Source: Pelagibius litoralis | GTDB lineage: Bacteria > Pseudomonadota > Alphaproteobacteria > Kiloniellales > Kiloniellaceae | Length of the DNA stretch: 64,000 bases | Assembly (NCBI RefSeq): GCF_011683915.1 | Contig: NZ_JAAQPH010000006.1 | Span: 230,627 to 294,626, forward strand | Direction: 5' to 3' | In this document: positions 41,625 through 60,682 of the stretch, piece after piece | How positions within the stretch are numbered: position 1 is the first letter of the stretch | Layout of the letters: every line of letters begins with the position of its first letter | Translations under genes and position numbers: made by a program | The notes under the pieces: generated by a model | Seen by the model: only the letters and a program-made list of their open reading frames with translations | Told to the model about the DNA's origin: nothing | Database searches by the model: none

Positions 41625-43007
41625 TCACTTGATATTCAGGTCTGCCGCCGCCCCGTCGAGGGCCAGGCGCAGGCGTTTCACCAGCTCGTCGGCCTCTTCG
41701 CGGGTCAGTGTCAGCGGCGGCGCCACCACCATGGTGTCGCCGACGGCGCGCGAGACCACGCCGATCTTCACGCAGTGATCGCGGCAGAGGGTGCCGGCGC
41801 GTCCCTTGGGATTGAAGCGGCCGCGGCTGGCTTTGTCGGTCACCAGCTCGATCGCGCCGATGAAGCCAACCCCGCGCACCTCGCCCACCAGCGGGTGCTC
41901 GGCCAGGCTTGCCAGTTGTTGCTGCAGGTAGGGGCCGGTGTCGTCATGCACCCGCTCAACCAGCTTTTCTTCCTCGATGATGGCGATGTTTTCCAACGCC
42001 ACGGCGCAGGCCACGGGATGGCCGGAGTAGGTGAAGCCATGAGCGAATTCTCCGCCCTCCGACCACAGCAGATCGGCCACCCGGTCGCCGACCATGACCG
42101 CGGAAAGCGGCAGGTAGCCGGAGGTGATGCCCTTGGCCAGGGTCATCATGTCGGGCTTTATGTCATAGAGATTGCTGCCGAACCAATGGCCGGTGCGCCC
42201 GAAGCCGCAGATCACCTCATCGGCGATCAGCAGGATGTCGTGGGCCTTACAGATGCGCTGCACCTCCGGCCAGTAGCTCTCCGGCGGGATGATGACGCCG
42301 CCGGCGCCCTGGATCGGTTCGCCGATGAAGGCCGCGACCGTCTCCGGCCCCAGCTCCAGGATCTTGTCTTCGATCGCTTTTGCCGCGGCGATGCCGAAAT
42401 CCGCCGGGGACATGTCGCCGCCTTCACCGAACCAATAGGGTTGGCGGACATGATGAAAGCCGGGCAGGGGCAGGCCGTCGAGTTCATGCATCGGCTGCAT
42501 GCCGCCCAGGCTGGCGGCGGCCATGGTGCTGCCGTGATAGCCGTTGTGACGGCTGATGATGTTGCGCCGCGCCGGCTGGCCGGCCAACTGCCAGTAGCGC
42601 CGGACCATGCGGGCGATGGTGTCGTTGGCCTCGGAGCCGGAGGAGGCATAGAACACCCGGCTCAAGCCCTCGGGCGTAAGGGCGGCGAGCTTTTCGGACA
42701 GCTCGATCGAGGGCGGCGTCGCCGTCTTGAAAAAGGTGTTGTAGTAGGGCAGCGCCAACATCTGCTCATAGGCGGCTTTGGCCAGGCGCTCGCGCCCGTA
42801 GCCGACGTTCACGCACCACAGCCCGGACATGCCGTCCAGGATGCGGGCGCCTTCCGAATCTTCCAGCCAGACGCCCTCGGCCTTGGTGATGATACGGCTG
42901 CCGCCCTCGGCGGCGAGGCCCTGAAAGTCGGTGAAGGGGTGCAGGTGGTGGCGGGTGTCGGCGGCGCGCCAAACGGCCGTGGAATTGCGGATGGTTTGTG
43001 TGGTCAT
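41625..43007 (-). CDS. Class III pyridoxal-phosphate aminotransferase (putrescine/SpuC-like)
   Basis: This 460-residue omega-aminotransferase has the PLP-binding lysine in [20 protein letters not shown] (about 283-302), [20 protein letters not shown] near 252-271 and [19 protein letters not shown] near 147-165. Substrates in this branch are putrescine, cadaverine, beta-alanine or other omega-amines with pyruvate or 2-oxoglutarate. The flanking amidase and PuuA homologue point to putrescine. It could also be a general omega-amino acid:pyruvate aminotransferase. Confidence 0.88.
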   Translation of the reverse strand: MTTQTIRNSTAVWRAADTRHHLHPFTDFQGLAAEGGSRIITKAEGVWLEDSEGARILDGMSGLWCVNVGYGRERLAKAAYEQMLALPYYNTFFKTATPPSIELSEKLAALTPEGLSRVFYASSGSEANDTIARMVRRYWQLAGQPARRNIISRHNGYHGSTMAAASLGGMQPMHELDGLPLPGFHHVRQPYWFGEGGDMSPADFGIAAAKAIEDKILELGPETVAAFIGEPIQGAGGVIIPPESYWPEVQRICKAHDILLIADEVICGFGRTGHWFGSNLYDIKPDMMTLAKGITSGYLPLSAVMVGDRVADLLWSEGGEFAHGFTYSGHPVACAVALENIAIIEEEKLVERVHDDTGPYLQQQLASLAEHPLVGEVRGVGFIGAIELVTDKASRGRFNPKGRAGTLCRDHCVKIGVVSRAVGDTMVVAPPLTLTREEADELVKRLRLALDGAAADLNIK

Positions 43008-43253
43008 GGCTTCAATCCTGTCGGTTTCGCTGGGGGAAGGAAGGGTTTCCTTTGCCTTGTGAAGGGCCCCGCGAACTAGGGATTGAAGCCGATTCTGGCG
43101 CAGTTCAGCAGCAGCTCAGCCAGGCGGCAACGCAGCGAAACCCGGCGGCTTGCCGCGTCGGCGGCCGCGAAGTCTTCTGCGATGGTATTGGCGGTCTTGT
43201 GCATGCCGGCTGTTCGATTCCGTTCCAAATGGATCCAAGAAGTCGATCAAGGC

Positions 43254-44603
43254 CTATACATTTAGCAGAAGGTGCTCGCGTTCCCAAGACGAGATCACCT
43301 GCTGGTAGGCATCCAGCTCCGCGTATTTCACCAGGGTGACCGCCTGGATGAAGAGGGCGCCGAGGACGGGTTTCAGCGCTTTGGCGCCGTTGAAGCGCTC
43401 CAGCGCATCGTAAAGCGTGCGCGGCAGGGTGCGGGCCAGGCGGTAGGCGCTGCCATCGACCGGTTGGCGCGGTTTCAGTTTCTCCATCATGCCCAGGTAA
43501 CCGCATGCCAGAGAGGTGGCAATGGCCAGATAGGGATTGGCGTCGGCGCCGGCCAGACGGTTTTCCACCCGGCGGTTCTCCGGCCCGGAATTGGGAACGC
43601 GCAGGCCCACGGTGCGGTTGTCGTAGCCCCAGTGGGTGTTGATCGGCGCGTCGTAGTCCGGCACCAGCCGGCGATAGCTGTTCACGTTGGGGGCCAGCAG
43701 CGGCATCACCGCGGGCAGGTAGCGCTGCAGCCCGGCGATATGGTTGCGGAACAGGGCGGTATCCTTGCCGCCCTTGGTGGCGAAGAGATTGCGGCCGGTC
43801 TTGGCGTCGAGCACGCTCTGGTGGATGTGCATGGAGCTGCCCGGCTCCCCCTGCATGGGCTTGGCCATGAAGGTCGCATAGACCTTGTGACGCAGCCCGG
43901 CCTCGCGCACGGCGCGCTTGAAGAGGAAGGCCTGGTCGGCCAGCAGCAGGGCGTCGCCGTGATTGAAGTTCATCTCCATCTGGGCGGCCCCGCCCTCGTG
44001 GGTCAGGGTGTCGATGTCGATGTTCATGGCCTCGCAGAAGTCATAGACCTCTTCGAAGATCGGATCGAACTCGTTCACCGCGTCCAGCCCGTAGGCCTGG
44101 CGGCTGGTTTCGCGCCGGCCCGAGCGGCCGATCGGCGGTTCCAGCGGGTAATCGGGATCGGTGTTCACATCGACCAGGAAGAACTCCAGCTCCGGCGCCA
44201 CGGTCGGCGTCCAGCCCTGCTCGGCGTACAGCTCCAGCACCTTTTTCAGGATTCGTCTTGGGGCGATCTCCACCGGCTCATGACTGAACTGAAAGGCATC
44301 GCAGATGACCTGCGCCGTCGGTTCTGAATACCAGGGTACAATTCGGATGGTCTCTGCATCGGGGGTCAGATAGACATCCCTGGCGGCGGCGCTGACCACC
44401 GGGGTGGGGTCTTCCGGATAATCGCCGTTCACGGTCTGGACAAAAACATCCTCCGGTATGCGCAGGCCGCGCTGGCGCATGCCCTCCAGAAACTTCTTGG
44501 CCGGCAGGATCTTGCCGCGGGCGATGCCCGCCATGTCGGGGACGAGGCATTCGACCTCGTCGATCCTGTTTTCCTTCAGAAAGGCTTCGATGGCGGAGCT
44601 CAT
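43254..44603 (-). CDS. Glutamine synthetase family, PuuA-like (gamma-glutamylputrescine synthetase)
   Basis: This 449-residue member of the GS-like ligase family starts MSSAIEAFLKENRIDEVECL. The barrel segments EGGAAQMEMNFNHGDALLLA (metal and glutamate binding) and MHIHQSVLDAKTGRNLF are typical; NRRVENRLAGADANPYLAIA is the late family motif. Members of this subgroup join glutamate to amines such as putrescine. ATG at 44603 is used; a GTG two codons upstream is equally in frame. A 246-bp gap separates it from the aminotransferase, so a separate promoter is possible. Confidence 0.9.
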   Translation of the reverse strand: MSSAIEAFLKENRIDEVECLVPDMAGIARGKILPAKKFLEGMRQRGLRIPEDVFVQTVNGDYPEDPTPVVSAAARDVYLTPDAETIRIVPWYSEPTAQVICDAFQFSHEPVEIAPRRILKKVLELYAEQGWTPTVAPELEFFLVDVNTDPDYPLEPPIGRSGRRETSRQAYGLDAVNEFDPIFEEVYDFCEAMNIDIDTLTHEGGAAQMEMNFNHGDALLLADQAFLFKRAVREAGLRHKVYATFMAKPMQGEPGSSMHIHQSVLDAKTGRNLFATKGGKDTALFRNHIAGLQRYLPAVMPLLAPNVNSYRRLVPDYDAPINTHWGYDNRTVGLRVPNSGPENRRVENRLAGADANPYLAIATSLACGYLGMMEKLKPRQPVDGSAYRLARTLPRTLYDALERFNGAKALKPVLGALFIQAVTLVKYAELDAYQQVISSWEREHLLLNV

Positions 44604-44721
44604 AATCACCTGCGTGTTGATGTGGGCAAACCGCTAACACGCCGTTCGCGCGGCTGGCAAGGCGGCTGAGTTAGCCGGCCGGCGGCGGGAACGGCCGGAA
44701 AAGCCCGGGGAAGTAGGGATT

Positions 44722-45579
44722 TCAGCCGCGGCCGAGCAGCTCGTAGAGAGCCACGGCGGCGGCGTTGGAGATATTGAGGGCCTGAATCGGCGGGCGGGTC
44801 GGCAGCTTCACCAGCAGGTCGCAGCGCTCCCGGGTCAGGCGGCGCAGGCCGCTGCCCTCGGCGCCCAGCACCAGGGCGACGGCCTCTGCCGGATTGCTTT
44901 GGGCGAGGCTGTGATCGGCCTCTCCAGCCAGGCCCAGGCACCAGTAACCGGCTTCCTTAAGGCTATCGAGGGTCCGCGCCAGGTTGGTGACGGTGACATA
45001 GGGCATGACCTCGAGCGCGCCGGAGGCGGATTTCGCCAGGCTGCCGCTTTCCTCCGGGGCTCCGGCGTCCAGGGCGACCACTGCCTGGGCGCCGAACGCG
45101 GCGGCGGAGCGCAGAACCGCCCCCACGTTGTGCGGATCGGTCACCTGATCGAGCAGCAGGATGACCCGGCGGCCCGGCGGCGACTCGGCCAGCTCATGGT
45201 GCGTTTTATCGGCAATGATGTCCTCGATCGCCGGCTGGTCCAGGGGCTGTGACAGGAGGGCGAGCCCCTGATGAACCGCGCCTTCCGGCAGTAAATCGTC
45301 GATTTCCCGCCGGCTGAGGGTTTCGGGATTGATCTTGTCGTGGTGCGGATCGCGTTCCTGACGCAGCCGCTGGCCCCAGGTCTGGGCCGCCTCGGGGCTG
45401 AGCAGCAGCCGCCGGATCCGGCGGCGCGGGTTGGCCAGGGCCGCCAGAACCGGGTGAACGCCGTAGAGCCAAAGGCCGGCGCTGGGCGCGGAATGCCGCG
45501 GATTTCGGTCGTTTCGGCCCGTCCGGACGGGTTGTTTCCCCTGTTGGCTTCCAGAGTGCTTGGTCTTGCGTTTCGTCAT
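44722..45579 (-). CDS. rlmB: 23S rRNA (guanosine-2'-O-)-methyltransferase RlmB/TrmH family
   Basis: This 285-residue SPOUT methyltransferase has a basic N-terminal extension (residues 1-35) and an L30e-like substrate domain with LYGVHPVLAALANP. The SPOUT knot is seen with ILLLDQVTDPHNVGAVLRSA (about 133-152), VALVLGAEGSGLRRLT near 228-243 and LPTRPPIQALNISNAAAVAL. In E. coli RlmB methylates G2251 of 23S rRNA. ATG at 45579 fits; the frame extends 12 codons further upstream without a ribosome site. It sits next to the translation operon on the other strand. Confidence 0.9.
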   Translation of the reverse strand: MTKRKTKHSGSQQGKQPVRTGRNDRNPRHSAPSAGLWLYGVHPVLAALANPRRRIRRLLLSPEAAQTWGQRLRQERDPHHDKINPETLSRREIDDLLPEGAVHQGLALLSQPLDQPAIEDIIADKTHHELAESPPGRRVILLLDQVTDPHNVGAVLRSAAAFGAQAVVALDAGAPEESGSLAKSASGALEVMPYVTVTNLARTLDSLKEAGYWCLGLAGEADHSLAQSNPAEAVALVLGAEGSGLRRLTRERCDLLVKLPTRPPIQALNISNAAAVALYELLGRG

Positions 45580-45682
45580 TTGGAGACCTAATATCATAAG
45601 AACGAGCAGCGACATCCATCTGCGTTCCTCTCGACCACCCGGTCAAAATGGTCGAAAGGGGCGCTTTTGCCGTGTTTAGAAG

Positions 45683-45711
45683 TTGACAGGCTGAATTAAA
45701 TCAACATATTT
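45683..45711 (+). promoter_or_regulatory. Sigma-70-like promoter of the tRNA/tuf operon
   Basis: TTGACA at 45683-45688 and ATATTT at 45706-45711 are separated by 17 bp, about 34 bp before tRNA-Tyr. Strong -35 identity fits the highly expressed downstream tRNA/tuf genes. Confidence 0.7.
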
Positions 45712-45744
45712 CGCAACTCCATCGCACCGCCGGTTGCGTCGGCT

Positions 45745-45829
45745 GGAGGGGTGCCCGAGTGGCTAAAGGGGACGGGCTGTAAACCCGTTGGCTATGCCTA
45801 CGTTGGTTCGAATCCAACCCCCTCCACCA
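45745..45829 (+). tRNA. tRNA-Tyr (anticodon GTA)
   Basis: The acceptor GGAGGGG pairs with CCCCTCC and CCA is encoded. The anticodon arm is GACGGG-CTGTAAA-CCCGT, giving GTA. A long variable arm and T loop GGTTCGAATCC are present, as expected for tRNA-Tyr. It leads the tRNA/tuf operon. Confidence 0.97.
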
Positions 45830-45884
45830 AGATCCCTTCTGGCGGGATGCGGAGCGCGCAATAGGGCGGGTGCGAGAGATCGTT

Positions 45885-45958
<74 letters not shown>

Positions 45959-46045
45959 AGAGCGAACGGAATCCGGCCTCGGTCGGTCCGGTGTAGAACG
46001 CAGATGCATTTATGCGCCTGAGACGACGACAGGAACGGTAAGGTA

Positions 46046-47236
<1,191 letters not shown>

Positions 47237-47355
47237 AGAGAGACGGTAGCGTAAGCGGGTCGTTTGCGGGCTTCCTTGAAAAAGGGGCCCGCCGGCGACA
47301 CTCCGGAGGCCAGGCCGGCCGGACATCAGGTCCCAAGGCCCGGCAGGCGGCGCGA

Positions 47356-47431
47356 AGGAGTGTAGCTCAATTGGCAGAGCACCGGTCTCCAAAACCGGGG
47401 GTTGTGGGTTCGAGTCCCTCCACTCCTGCCA
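47356..47431 (+). tRNA. tRNA-Trp (anticodon CCA)
   Basis: The acceptor AGGAGTG pairs with CACTCCT, followed by G and encoded CCA. The anticodon arm CCGGT-CTCCAAA-ACCGG gives CCA. It lies between tuf and secE, as in other proteobacteria. Confidence 0.97.
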
Positions 47432-47560
47432 GCGCAGGCGGCGGCACGGGTCATAAGCAGCCGCCCGCAGGCTTTGCCCCGGCAAGGCAGGCAGGCAGGC
47501 AGAATTTTTACAACCGCGCTATCGGCGCGGTTTAGGCGTAGTAGGAAGCAGTTCCAACTG

Positions 47561-47758
47561 ATGGCAATGATTAACCCGGCACAGTTCGTTCGCGAGGTCA
47601 TCGGCGAGGTCAAGAAAGTGACCTGGCCGACCCGGAAGGAAACCGTGGTCACCACGATCATGGTGTTCATCATGGTGTTCCTGACGGCGATTTTCTTCTT
47701 CCTGGTCGACCAGGTGCTTTCCTTTGGGGTGAAGCAGATTCTTGGGCTGGGGGGTTAA
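47561..47758 (+). CDS. secE: Preprotein translocase subunit SecE
   Basis: This 65-residue single-helix SecE has the amphipathic segment [20 protein letters not shown] followed by [20 protein letters not shown] as the conserved membrane helix. The KVTWPTRKE motif is diagnostic. It is the short alphaproteobacterial form with one helix. ATG at 47561 is used (second ATG at 47567 also possible). nusG follows after 4 nt, so the two are coupled. Confidence 0.95.
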   Translation: MAMINPAQFVREVIGEVKKVTWPTRKETVVTTIMVFIMVFLTAIFFFLVDQVLSFGVKQILGLGG

Positions 47759-47762
47759 GGCC

Positions 47763-48290
47763 ATGGCGATGCATTGGTACGTGCTGCACGTTTATTCCGG
47801 CTTCGAAAAGAAGGTCGCCGAGGGGATTACCGAGCAGGCGCGGCAGAAGGGCATGGAAGACCTCTTCGAGCAGGTGCTGGTGCCGACCGAAGAAGTGGTG
47901 GAACTGCGCCGCGGCCAGAAGGTCAATGCAGAGCGCAAGTTCTTCCCCGGTTATGTACTGCTGCGCATGGAACTGACCGATGAGTCCTGGCATCTGGTGA
48001 AAAACACACCGAAGGTGACCGGGTTCCTCGGCAACCGGCGGCCGACGCCGATCTCCTCGAAAGAGGCGGAGCGGATTCTGCGCCAGGTTCAGGAAGGGGT
48101 TGAGCGGCCCAAGCCCTCGATCATCTTCGAGATCGGCGAGCAGGTGCGGGTGGCCGATGGGCCCTTCACCTCATTCAACGGCCTGGTGGAAGAGGTCGAC
48201 GAGGAGCGCGCCCGCCTCAAGGTGGCGGTGTCGATCTTCGGGCGGGCGACGCCGGTCGAACTGGAGTACTCGCAGGTCGAGAAGCTGTAA
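47763..48290 (+). CDS. nusG: Transcription termination/antitermination factor NusG
   Basis: This 175-residue protein has an NGN domain ([20 protein letters not shown] at the start, [20 protein letters not shown] near 58-77) and a KOW domain ([20 protein letters not shown] near 125-145, [19 protein letters not shown] at the end). It links RNA polymerase to Rho and to the ribosome. ATG at 47763 is used; the frame extends upstream into the secE end. It leads into the rplKAJL genes. Confidence 0.96.
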   Translation: MAMHWYVLHVYSGFEKKVAEGITEQARQKGMEDLFEQVLVPTEEVVELRRGQKVNAERKFFPGYVLLRMELTDESWHLVKNTPKVTGFLGNRRPTPISSKEAERILRQVQEGVERPKPSIIFEIGEQVRVADGPFTSFNGLVEEVDEERARLKVAVSIFGRATPVELEYSQVEKL

Positions 48291-48401
48291 CGATTTTTAA
48301 CCGTCCGGGCCGAATTGTCCGGACCTGCGGGAGGCGCTGCCGCACCAAGTCCACAGGTCGCGCCGTACCGCAAAACCCTAGATGTTGGAAAGGGATAGAA
48401 A

Positions 48402-48830
48402 GTGGCGAAGAAAGTATCAGGTTTCATCAAGCTGGAGATTCCGGCGGGTCAGGCGAATCCCTCGCCGCCGGTCGGGCCGGCGCTTGGTGCGCGTGGTCTG
48501 AATATCATGGAGTTCTGCAAGGCCTTCAATGCGGCGACCCAGAACATCGAGCAGGGTGCCCCGACGCCGGTGGTCATTACCGCCTATTCGGATCGCTCTT
48601 TTTCCTTCGAGACCAAGACCGCACCGGCCAGTTATTACCTGCGCAAGGCAGCCAAGGTCGCCAAGGGCTCGGCCGTACCGAACCGCGATAAGATCGGTAA
48701 GGTAAGCATGGCTCAGGTCCGGGAAATCGCGGAAGCGAAGATGGAGGATCTGAACGCGAACGACATCGACGCTGCCGCCAAGATCATTATGGGCTCGGCG
48801 CGCTCGATGGGTATCGAGGTGACGGAGTAG
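48402..48830 (+). CDS. rplK: Ribosomal protein L11
   Basis: This 142-residue L11 starts with GTG at 48402. The N-terminal [20 protein letters not shown] is the thiostrepton-region segment, and the C-terminal [20 protein letters not shown] and [13 protein letters not shown] bind the 23S rRNA GTPase centre. Length is normal. It lies 4 nt before rplA, implying coupling; L1 is the usual translational repressor of this pair. Confidence 0.96.
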   Translation: MAKKVSGFIKLEIPAGQANPSPPVGPALGARGLNIMEFCKAFNAATQNIEQGAPTPVVITAYSDRSFSFETKTAPASYYLRKAAKVAKGSAVPNRDKIGKVSMAQVREIAEAKMEDLNANDIDAAAKIIMGSARSMGIEVTE

Positions 48831-48834
48831 GGCC

Positions 48835-49530
48835 ATGGGATCTCAGGGAAAAAGGCTGAAAACAGCCTACGATGGTATTGACCGCAATGCGGTTTACGGC
48901 ATCGACGAAGCGGTGAAGATGATCAAGGCCAGTGCCAAGGCCAAGTTCGACGAGACCATCGAGATCTCGATGAACCTGGGCGTTGACCCGCGCCACGCGG
49001 ACCAGAACGTCCGTGGCGTTGTCTCGCTGCCCCATGGCACCGGCAAGTCCGTGAAGGTCGCGGTCTTTGCCCGTGCGGCCAAGGCGGACGAGGCCCGCGA
49101 AGCCGGCGCCGATATCGTCGGCGCCGAGGACCTGGCGGAGAAGATCCAGGCCGGCGAGATGGATTTCGATCGCTGCATCGCGACGCCGGACATGATGCCG
49201 GTGGTCGGTCGTCTCGGTAAGGTGCTGGGCCCGCGCGGCCTGATGCCGAACCCCAAGCTGGGTACCGTGACCGCCGACGTGGCCGCCGCCATCCAGGCCG
49301 TCAAGGGCGGTCAGGTGGAGTTCCGCGCCGAGAAGGCGGGGATCATCCATGCCGGCGTCGGCAAGGCGAGCTTCGGCGAAGACGCGCTGGTTGAGAACGT
49401 GAAGGCCTTTGTTGCGGCGATTTCGCGGGCCAAGCCAAGCGGCGCCAAGGGTACCTACATCAAGCGCATTGCTCTTTCGTCCACCATGGGGCCGGGCCTG
49501 CGCGTTGAACTGGGCAGCATCCAGGCCTAA
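48835..49530 (+). CDS. rplA: Ribosomal protein L1
   Basis: This 231-residue L1 has conserved [20 protein letters not shown] and [20 protein letters not shown] (about 127-146). It shapes the L1 stalk near the E site and commonly represses rplKA translation. ATG at 48835 is preceded by GTAGGGCC. A long leader follows before rplJ. Confidence 0.96.
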   Translation: MGSQGKRLKTAYDGIDRNAVYGIDEAVKMIKASAKAKFDETIEISMNLGVDPRHADQNVRGVVSLPHGTGKSVKVAVFARAAKADEAREAGADIVGAEDLAEKIQAGEMDFDRCIATPDMMPVVGRLGKVLGPRGLMPNPKLGTVTADVAAAIQAVKGGQVEFRAEKAGIIHAGVGKASFGEDALVENVKAFVAAISRAKPSGAKGTYIKRIALSSTMGPGLRVELGSIQA

Positions 49531-49559
49531 AGCCTGGTCTGCCAAAACGGGATTTTCGG

Positions 49560-49870
49560 CCGTAGCCTCCTGACTTTTTTGGGGGCGCCGGCTGGAAGTG
49601 GGACGGCAGCCAAGCTGCCGGACCAACCTGTCCGAGACTGCAGGTGTCGGTCGCGGGGAGCCTCCAAGAAGGGGCGATCCGGGGCCGGTTTAAGCCATCC
49701 GGGCCTGCATAGACGGGAGGAAAGGGTTTCGCGGTTCCCACCTCGGGGACCGAGAGGCTTGAACTTCCGGGACAGGCGAGCCGGATCACCGGAGCCTAAA
49801 GCCGGTGGTCCTCGTTGAAACCGGAAGGACCGCAATCCTGCGGTCCGACCAAGTAGAGCGGAAGTGACTC
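49560..49870 (+). promoter_or_regulatory. rplJ leader, probable L10(L12)4-binding autoregulatory region
   Basis: The gap between rplA and rplJ is 340 nt without coding frames. It has several G/C-rich paired segments, for example GGCAGC/GCTGCC at 49604-49620 and GGACCGCA/TGCGGTCC near 49828-49845. In bacteria this leader binds L10-L12 and controls translation. Family assignment is by position and length; the structure was not computed. Confidence 0.6.
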
Positions 49871-50389
49871 GTGGACCGATCTCAAAAAGAAGAGCTGGTC
49901 GCCAGTCTGCATAGCACGTTCAGCGAGACGACTCTGGTCGTTGTCACCCAGCAGTCCGGGATGACAGTGGCCGAGGCATCGTCTCTCAGGCGTCAGATGC
50001 TAGAGGCGGGTGCCAGCTACAAGGTGACCAAGAATCGGCTCACGCGTCTTGCCCTTGAGGGTACTCAGTTCGAGGCGCTGAAAGACATGTTCACCGGACC
50101 GACGGCGATTGCCGTTTCGGAAGATCCGGTGGCGGCTGCGAAAGTCTGCGTGGAGTTCGCCAAGAAGAACGACAAGCTGACGATCATCGGCGGTGCGATG
50201 GGTGCGACCATGCTGGATCCCAATGGGATCAAGGCATTGGCGACCCTGCCGTCGCTCGATGCGCTGCGCGGCAAGTTGATCGGTGTTCTGCAGGCCCCGG
50301 CCACCAAGGTGGCGGGTGTGGTGCAGGCGCCGGCTGCTCAGCTGGCCCGCGTATTCAGTGCCTACGGCTCTCAGGGAGAAGCCGCGTAA
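49871..50389 (+). CDS. rplJ: Ribosomal protein L10
   Basis: This 172-residue L10 starts with GTG at 49871. MDRSQKEELVASLHSTFSET is the N-terminal 23S-binding part, with GASYKVTKNRLTRLAL near 45-60, and the C-terminal helix binds L7/L12 dimers. It is followed by rplL after 43 bp. Length is normal. Confidence 0.96.
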   Translation: MDRSQKEELVASLHSTFSETTLVVVTQQSGMTVAEASSLRRQMLEAGASYKVTKNRLTRLALEGTQFEALKDMFTGPTAIAVSEDPVAAAKVCVEFAKKNDKLTIIGGAMGATMLDPNGIKALATLPSLDALRGKLIGVLQAPATKVAGVVQAPAAQLARVFSAYGSQGEAA

Positions 50390-50432
50390 GCCTCGTCACG
50401 GACGAGAGTTCAAGCCTAGGAGAAAGTAAGAA

Positions 50433-50804
50433 ATGGCTGATTTGGATAAGCTGGTTGAAGAGCTGTCGAAGCTGACCGTCATCGAGGCGGCTGAGCTGGC
50501 TAAGAAACTGGAAGATAGCTGGGGCGTCTCTGCGGCGGCTCCGGTTGCTGTTGCGGCTGCTGCGGCTCCGGCCGAGGCGGCTGCTGCCGAGCAGACCGAG
50601 TTCGACGTCGTTCTGGCTGCCGCCGGCGACAAGAAGATCAACGTCATCAAGGAAGTCCGTGCGATTACCGGACTGGGCCTGAAAGAGGCGAAGGATCTTG
50701 TCGAATCCGCACCGAAGGCGGTGAAGGAAGGCGTCGGCAAGGACGAAGCCGAAGAGCTCAAGAAGAAGCTCGAAGAGGCTGGCGCATCGGTCGAGCTCAA
50801 GTAG
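50433..50804 (+). CDS. rplL: Ribosomal protein L7/L12
   Basis: This 123-residue stalk protein has an N-terminal dimer domain ([19 protein letters not shown]), an Ala-rich hinge (about 36-55) and a C-terminal factor-binding domain with [20 protein letters not shown] and [18 protein letters not shown]. It recruits EF-Tu and EF-G. Length is normal. Confidence 0.97.
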   Translation: MADLDKLVEELSKLTVIEAAELAKKLEDSWGVSAAAPVAVAAAAAPAEAAAAEQTEFDVVLAAAGDKKINVIKEVRAITGLGLKEAKDLVESAPKAVKEGVGKDEAEELKKKLEEAGASVELK

Positions 50805-51069
50805 CTTGATCGAACGCCATTGCAGATATACCGGCCGGCTTGCGCCCCAAAGGCGCAGGCCGCGCCGGCTATCTGTGTCTCTCCTCTAGGAGAGGCGGTG
50901 GTTCGGTTCGATGAGCCGGCCACGGAAGAAAACGGCCTTGGGGATTGGGCAGAGCGAGAATCCCTTAAGACCGGGCCAGAGCTGAGGGTCCGGTGCCAAG
51001 AGCGAAATGGGATTGCCGCGGCGATCCCCGGACGTTCGGCTCAGCGACGTGAACGAGGACACGACAGAC
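50805..51069 (+). promoter_or_regulatory. rplL-rpoB intergenic region
   Basis: This 265-nt gap shows inverted segments (GGCCGGCTTGCGCC / GGCCGCGCCGGC near 50832-50870 and CTCCTC/GAGGAG-type pairing near 50880-50900). In enterics this position holds an attenuator and an RNase III site that sets rpoB level. The same role here is an inference. No gene is seen. Confidence 0.45.
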
Positions 51070-55236
<4,167 letters not shown>

Positions 55237-55264
55237 TGCGGCGCTGACCCTGCGCCCCGTTTAG

Positions 55265-59479
<4,215 letters not shown>

Positions 59480-59804
59480 CGGCCGGCGACGGCATTTTTG
59501 TTACTTATGAGGTCGCGCCCAGGAAATAAATGATCGCCGACTCCTGGGCGCGGCGCATCCTTGGAAGCATTTGAAAAAGTAAGGTTTCCTGGGATTAACG
59601 GACTTGACGGAGGGTAGGGGCATCAATAGTATGCGCCAACCTTTCGAGGGGTTGGTGGTAGGCCCGCTGCGGTCTAGACGCAACCTCTGGCGATTATGGT
59701 ATTGAAATAGATAGCTGTTTTCGACGGCGATGTGGCATCCGCAGGGCTGATTTCTAGCCCTTTGCGGTGCTTTGTCTCGAAGACCGGGCGCATAGGAAAC
59801 CCTG
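59480..59804. other. Region between rpoC and rpsL
   Basis: This gap has an inverted repeat CGCGCCCAGGA (59513-59523) / TCCTGGGCGCG (59541-59551) that may terminate part of rpoBC read-through, followed by a promoter for the str genes. No coding frame is convincing. Confidence 0.6.
59604..59632 (+). promoter_or_regulatory. Sigma-70-like promoter of rpsL-rpsG-fusA-tuf
   Basis: TTGACG (59604-59609) and TAGTAT (59627-59632) are separated by exactly 17 bp, about 170 nt before rpsL. This gives an independent promoter for the str operon. Confidence 0.7.
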
Positions 59805-60176
59805 ATGCCAACGATCAACCAATTGATCCGTAAGCCGCGCAAACCTGAAGTTGTGCGGAACAAGGTGCCGGCTCTTGAGGCCTGTCCGCAGAAGCGCGGC
59901 GTTTGCACGCGCGTCTACACGACGACGCCGAAGAAGCCGAACTCGGCCCTCAGAAAGGTGGCGCGCGTGCGCCTGACCAACGGTTTTGAGGTCACCAGCT
60001 ACATTCCGGGCGAAGGGCATAACCTTCAAGAGCACTCCGTCGTCATGATCCGCGGCGGCCGTGTGAAGGATCTTCCCGGCGTTCGCTATCACATCATTCG
60101 TGGCACGCTCGATACCCAGGGCGTCAAGGATCGCCGCCAGCGCCGTTCGAAATACGGCGCCAAACGGCCCAAGTAA
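59805..60176 (+). CDS. rpsL: Ribosomal protein S12
   Basis: This 123-residue S12 has [20 protein letters not shown] with the Lys42 equivalent and [20 protein letters not shown] with the Lys87 equivalent intact, so a streptomycin-susceptible genotype is expected. It forms part of the decoding centre. ATG at 59805 gives [13 protein letters not shown], the usual start. rpsG follows after 15 nt. Confidence 0.97.
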   Translation: MPTINQLIRKPRKPEVVRNKVPALEACPQKRGVCTRVYTTTPKKPNSALRKVARVRLTNGFEVTSYIPGEGHNLQEHSVVMIRGGRVKDLPGVRYHIIRGTLDTQGVKDRRQRRSKYGAKRPK

Positions 60177-60191
60177 GCCAGGGAGCAAGGC

Positions 60192-60662
60192 ATGTCACGT
60201 CGTCATAGCGCCGAAAAGCGGGAAGTGCTTCCCGATCCCAAGTTCGGCGATATCGTTCTGAGCAAGTTCATGAATTGCCTCATGTACGACGGAAAAAAGT
60301 CCGTCGCGGAGGGCATCGTCTACGGCGCTCTGGACCGGGTGCAAGAGCGCGGCGGCCAGGACCCCGTGCGGACCTTCCATGAGGCGCTGGACAACGTTAA
60401 GCCGGACCTTGAAGTGCGTTCGCGCCGCGTCGGTGGTGCGACCTATCAGGTTCCGGTCGAAGTGCGTAACGACCGCGGTCAGGCCCTGGCCATCCGGTGG
60501 TTGATTTCGGCCTCGCGCTCGCGTTCCGAGCTGACGATGACCGAGCGCCTTGCCGGTGAGCTGATGGACGCCTCGAACAACCGCGGCGCGGCTGTGAAGA
60601 AGCGGGAAGACACCCATCGCATGGCGGAGGCCAACAAAGCCTTCTCGCATTATCGCTGGTAA
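60192..60662 (+). CDS. rpsG: Ribosomal protein S7
   Basis: This 156-residue S7 starts [20 protein letters not shown]. The helical rRNA-binding body has [20 protein letters not shown] and [20 protein letters not shown]; the C-terminal part keeps [17 protein letters not shown]7 starts assembly of the 30S head and often represses the str operon. fusA follows after 20 nt. Confidence 0.97.
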   Translation: MSRRHSAEKREVLPDPKFGDIVLSKFMNCLMYDGKKSVAEGIVYGALDRVQERGGQDPVRTFHEALDNVKPDLEVRSRRVGGATYQVPVEVRNDRGQALAIRWLISASRSRSELTMTERLAGELMDASNNRGAAVKKREDTHRMAEANKAFSHYRW

Positions 60663-60682
60663 TCAACGCAGAGTAGATCGTC

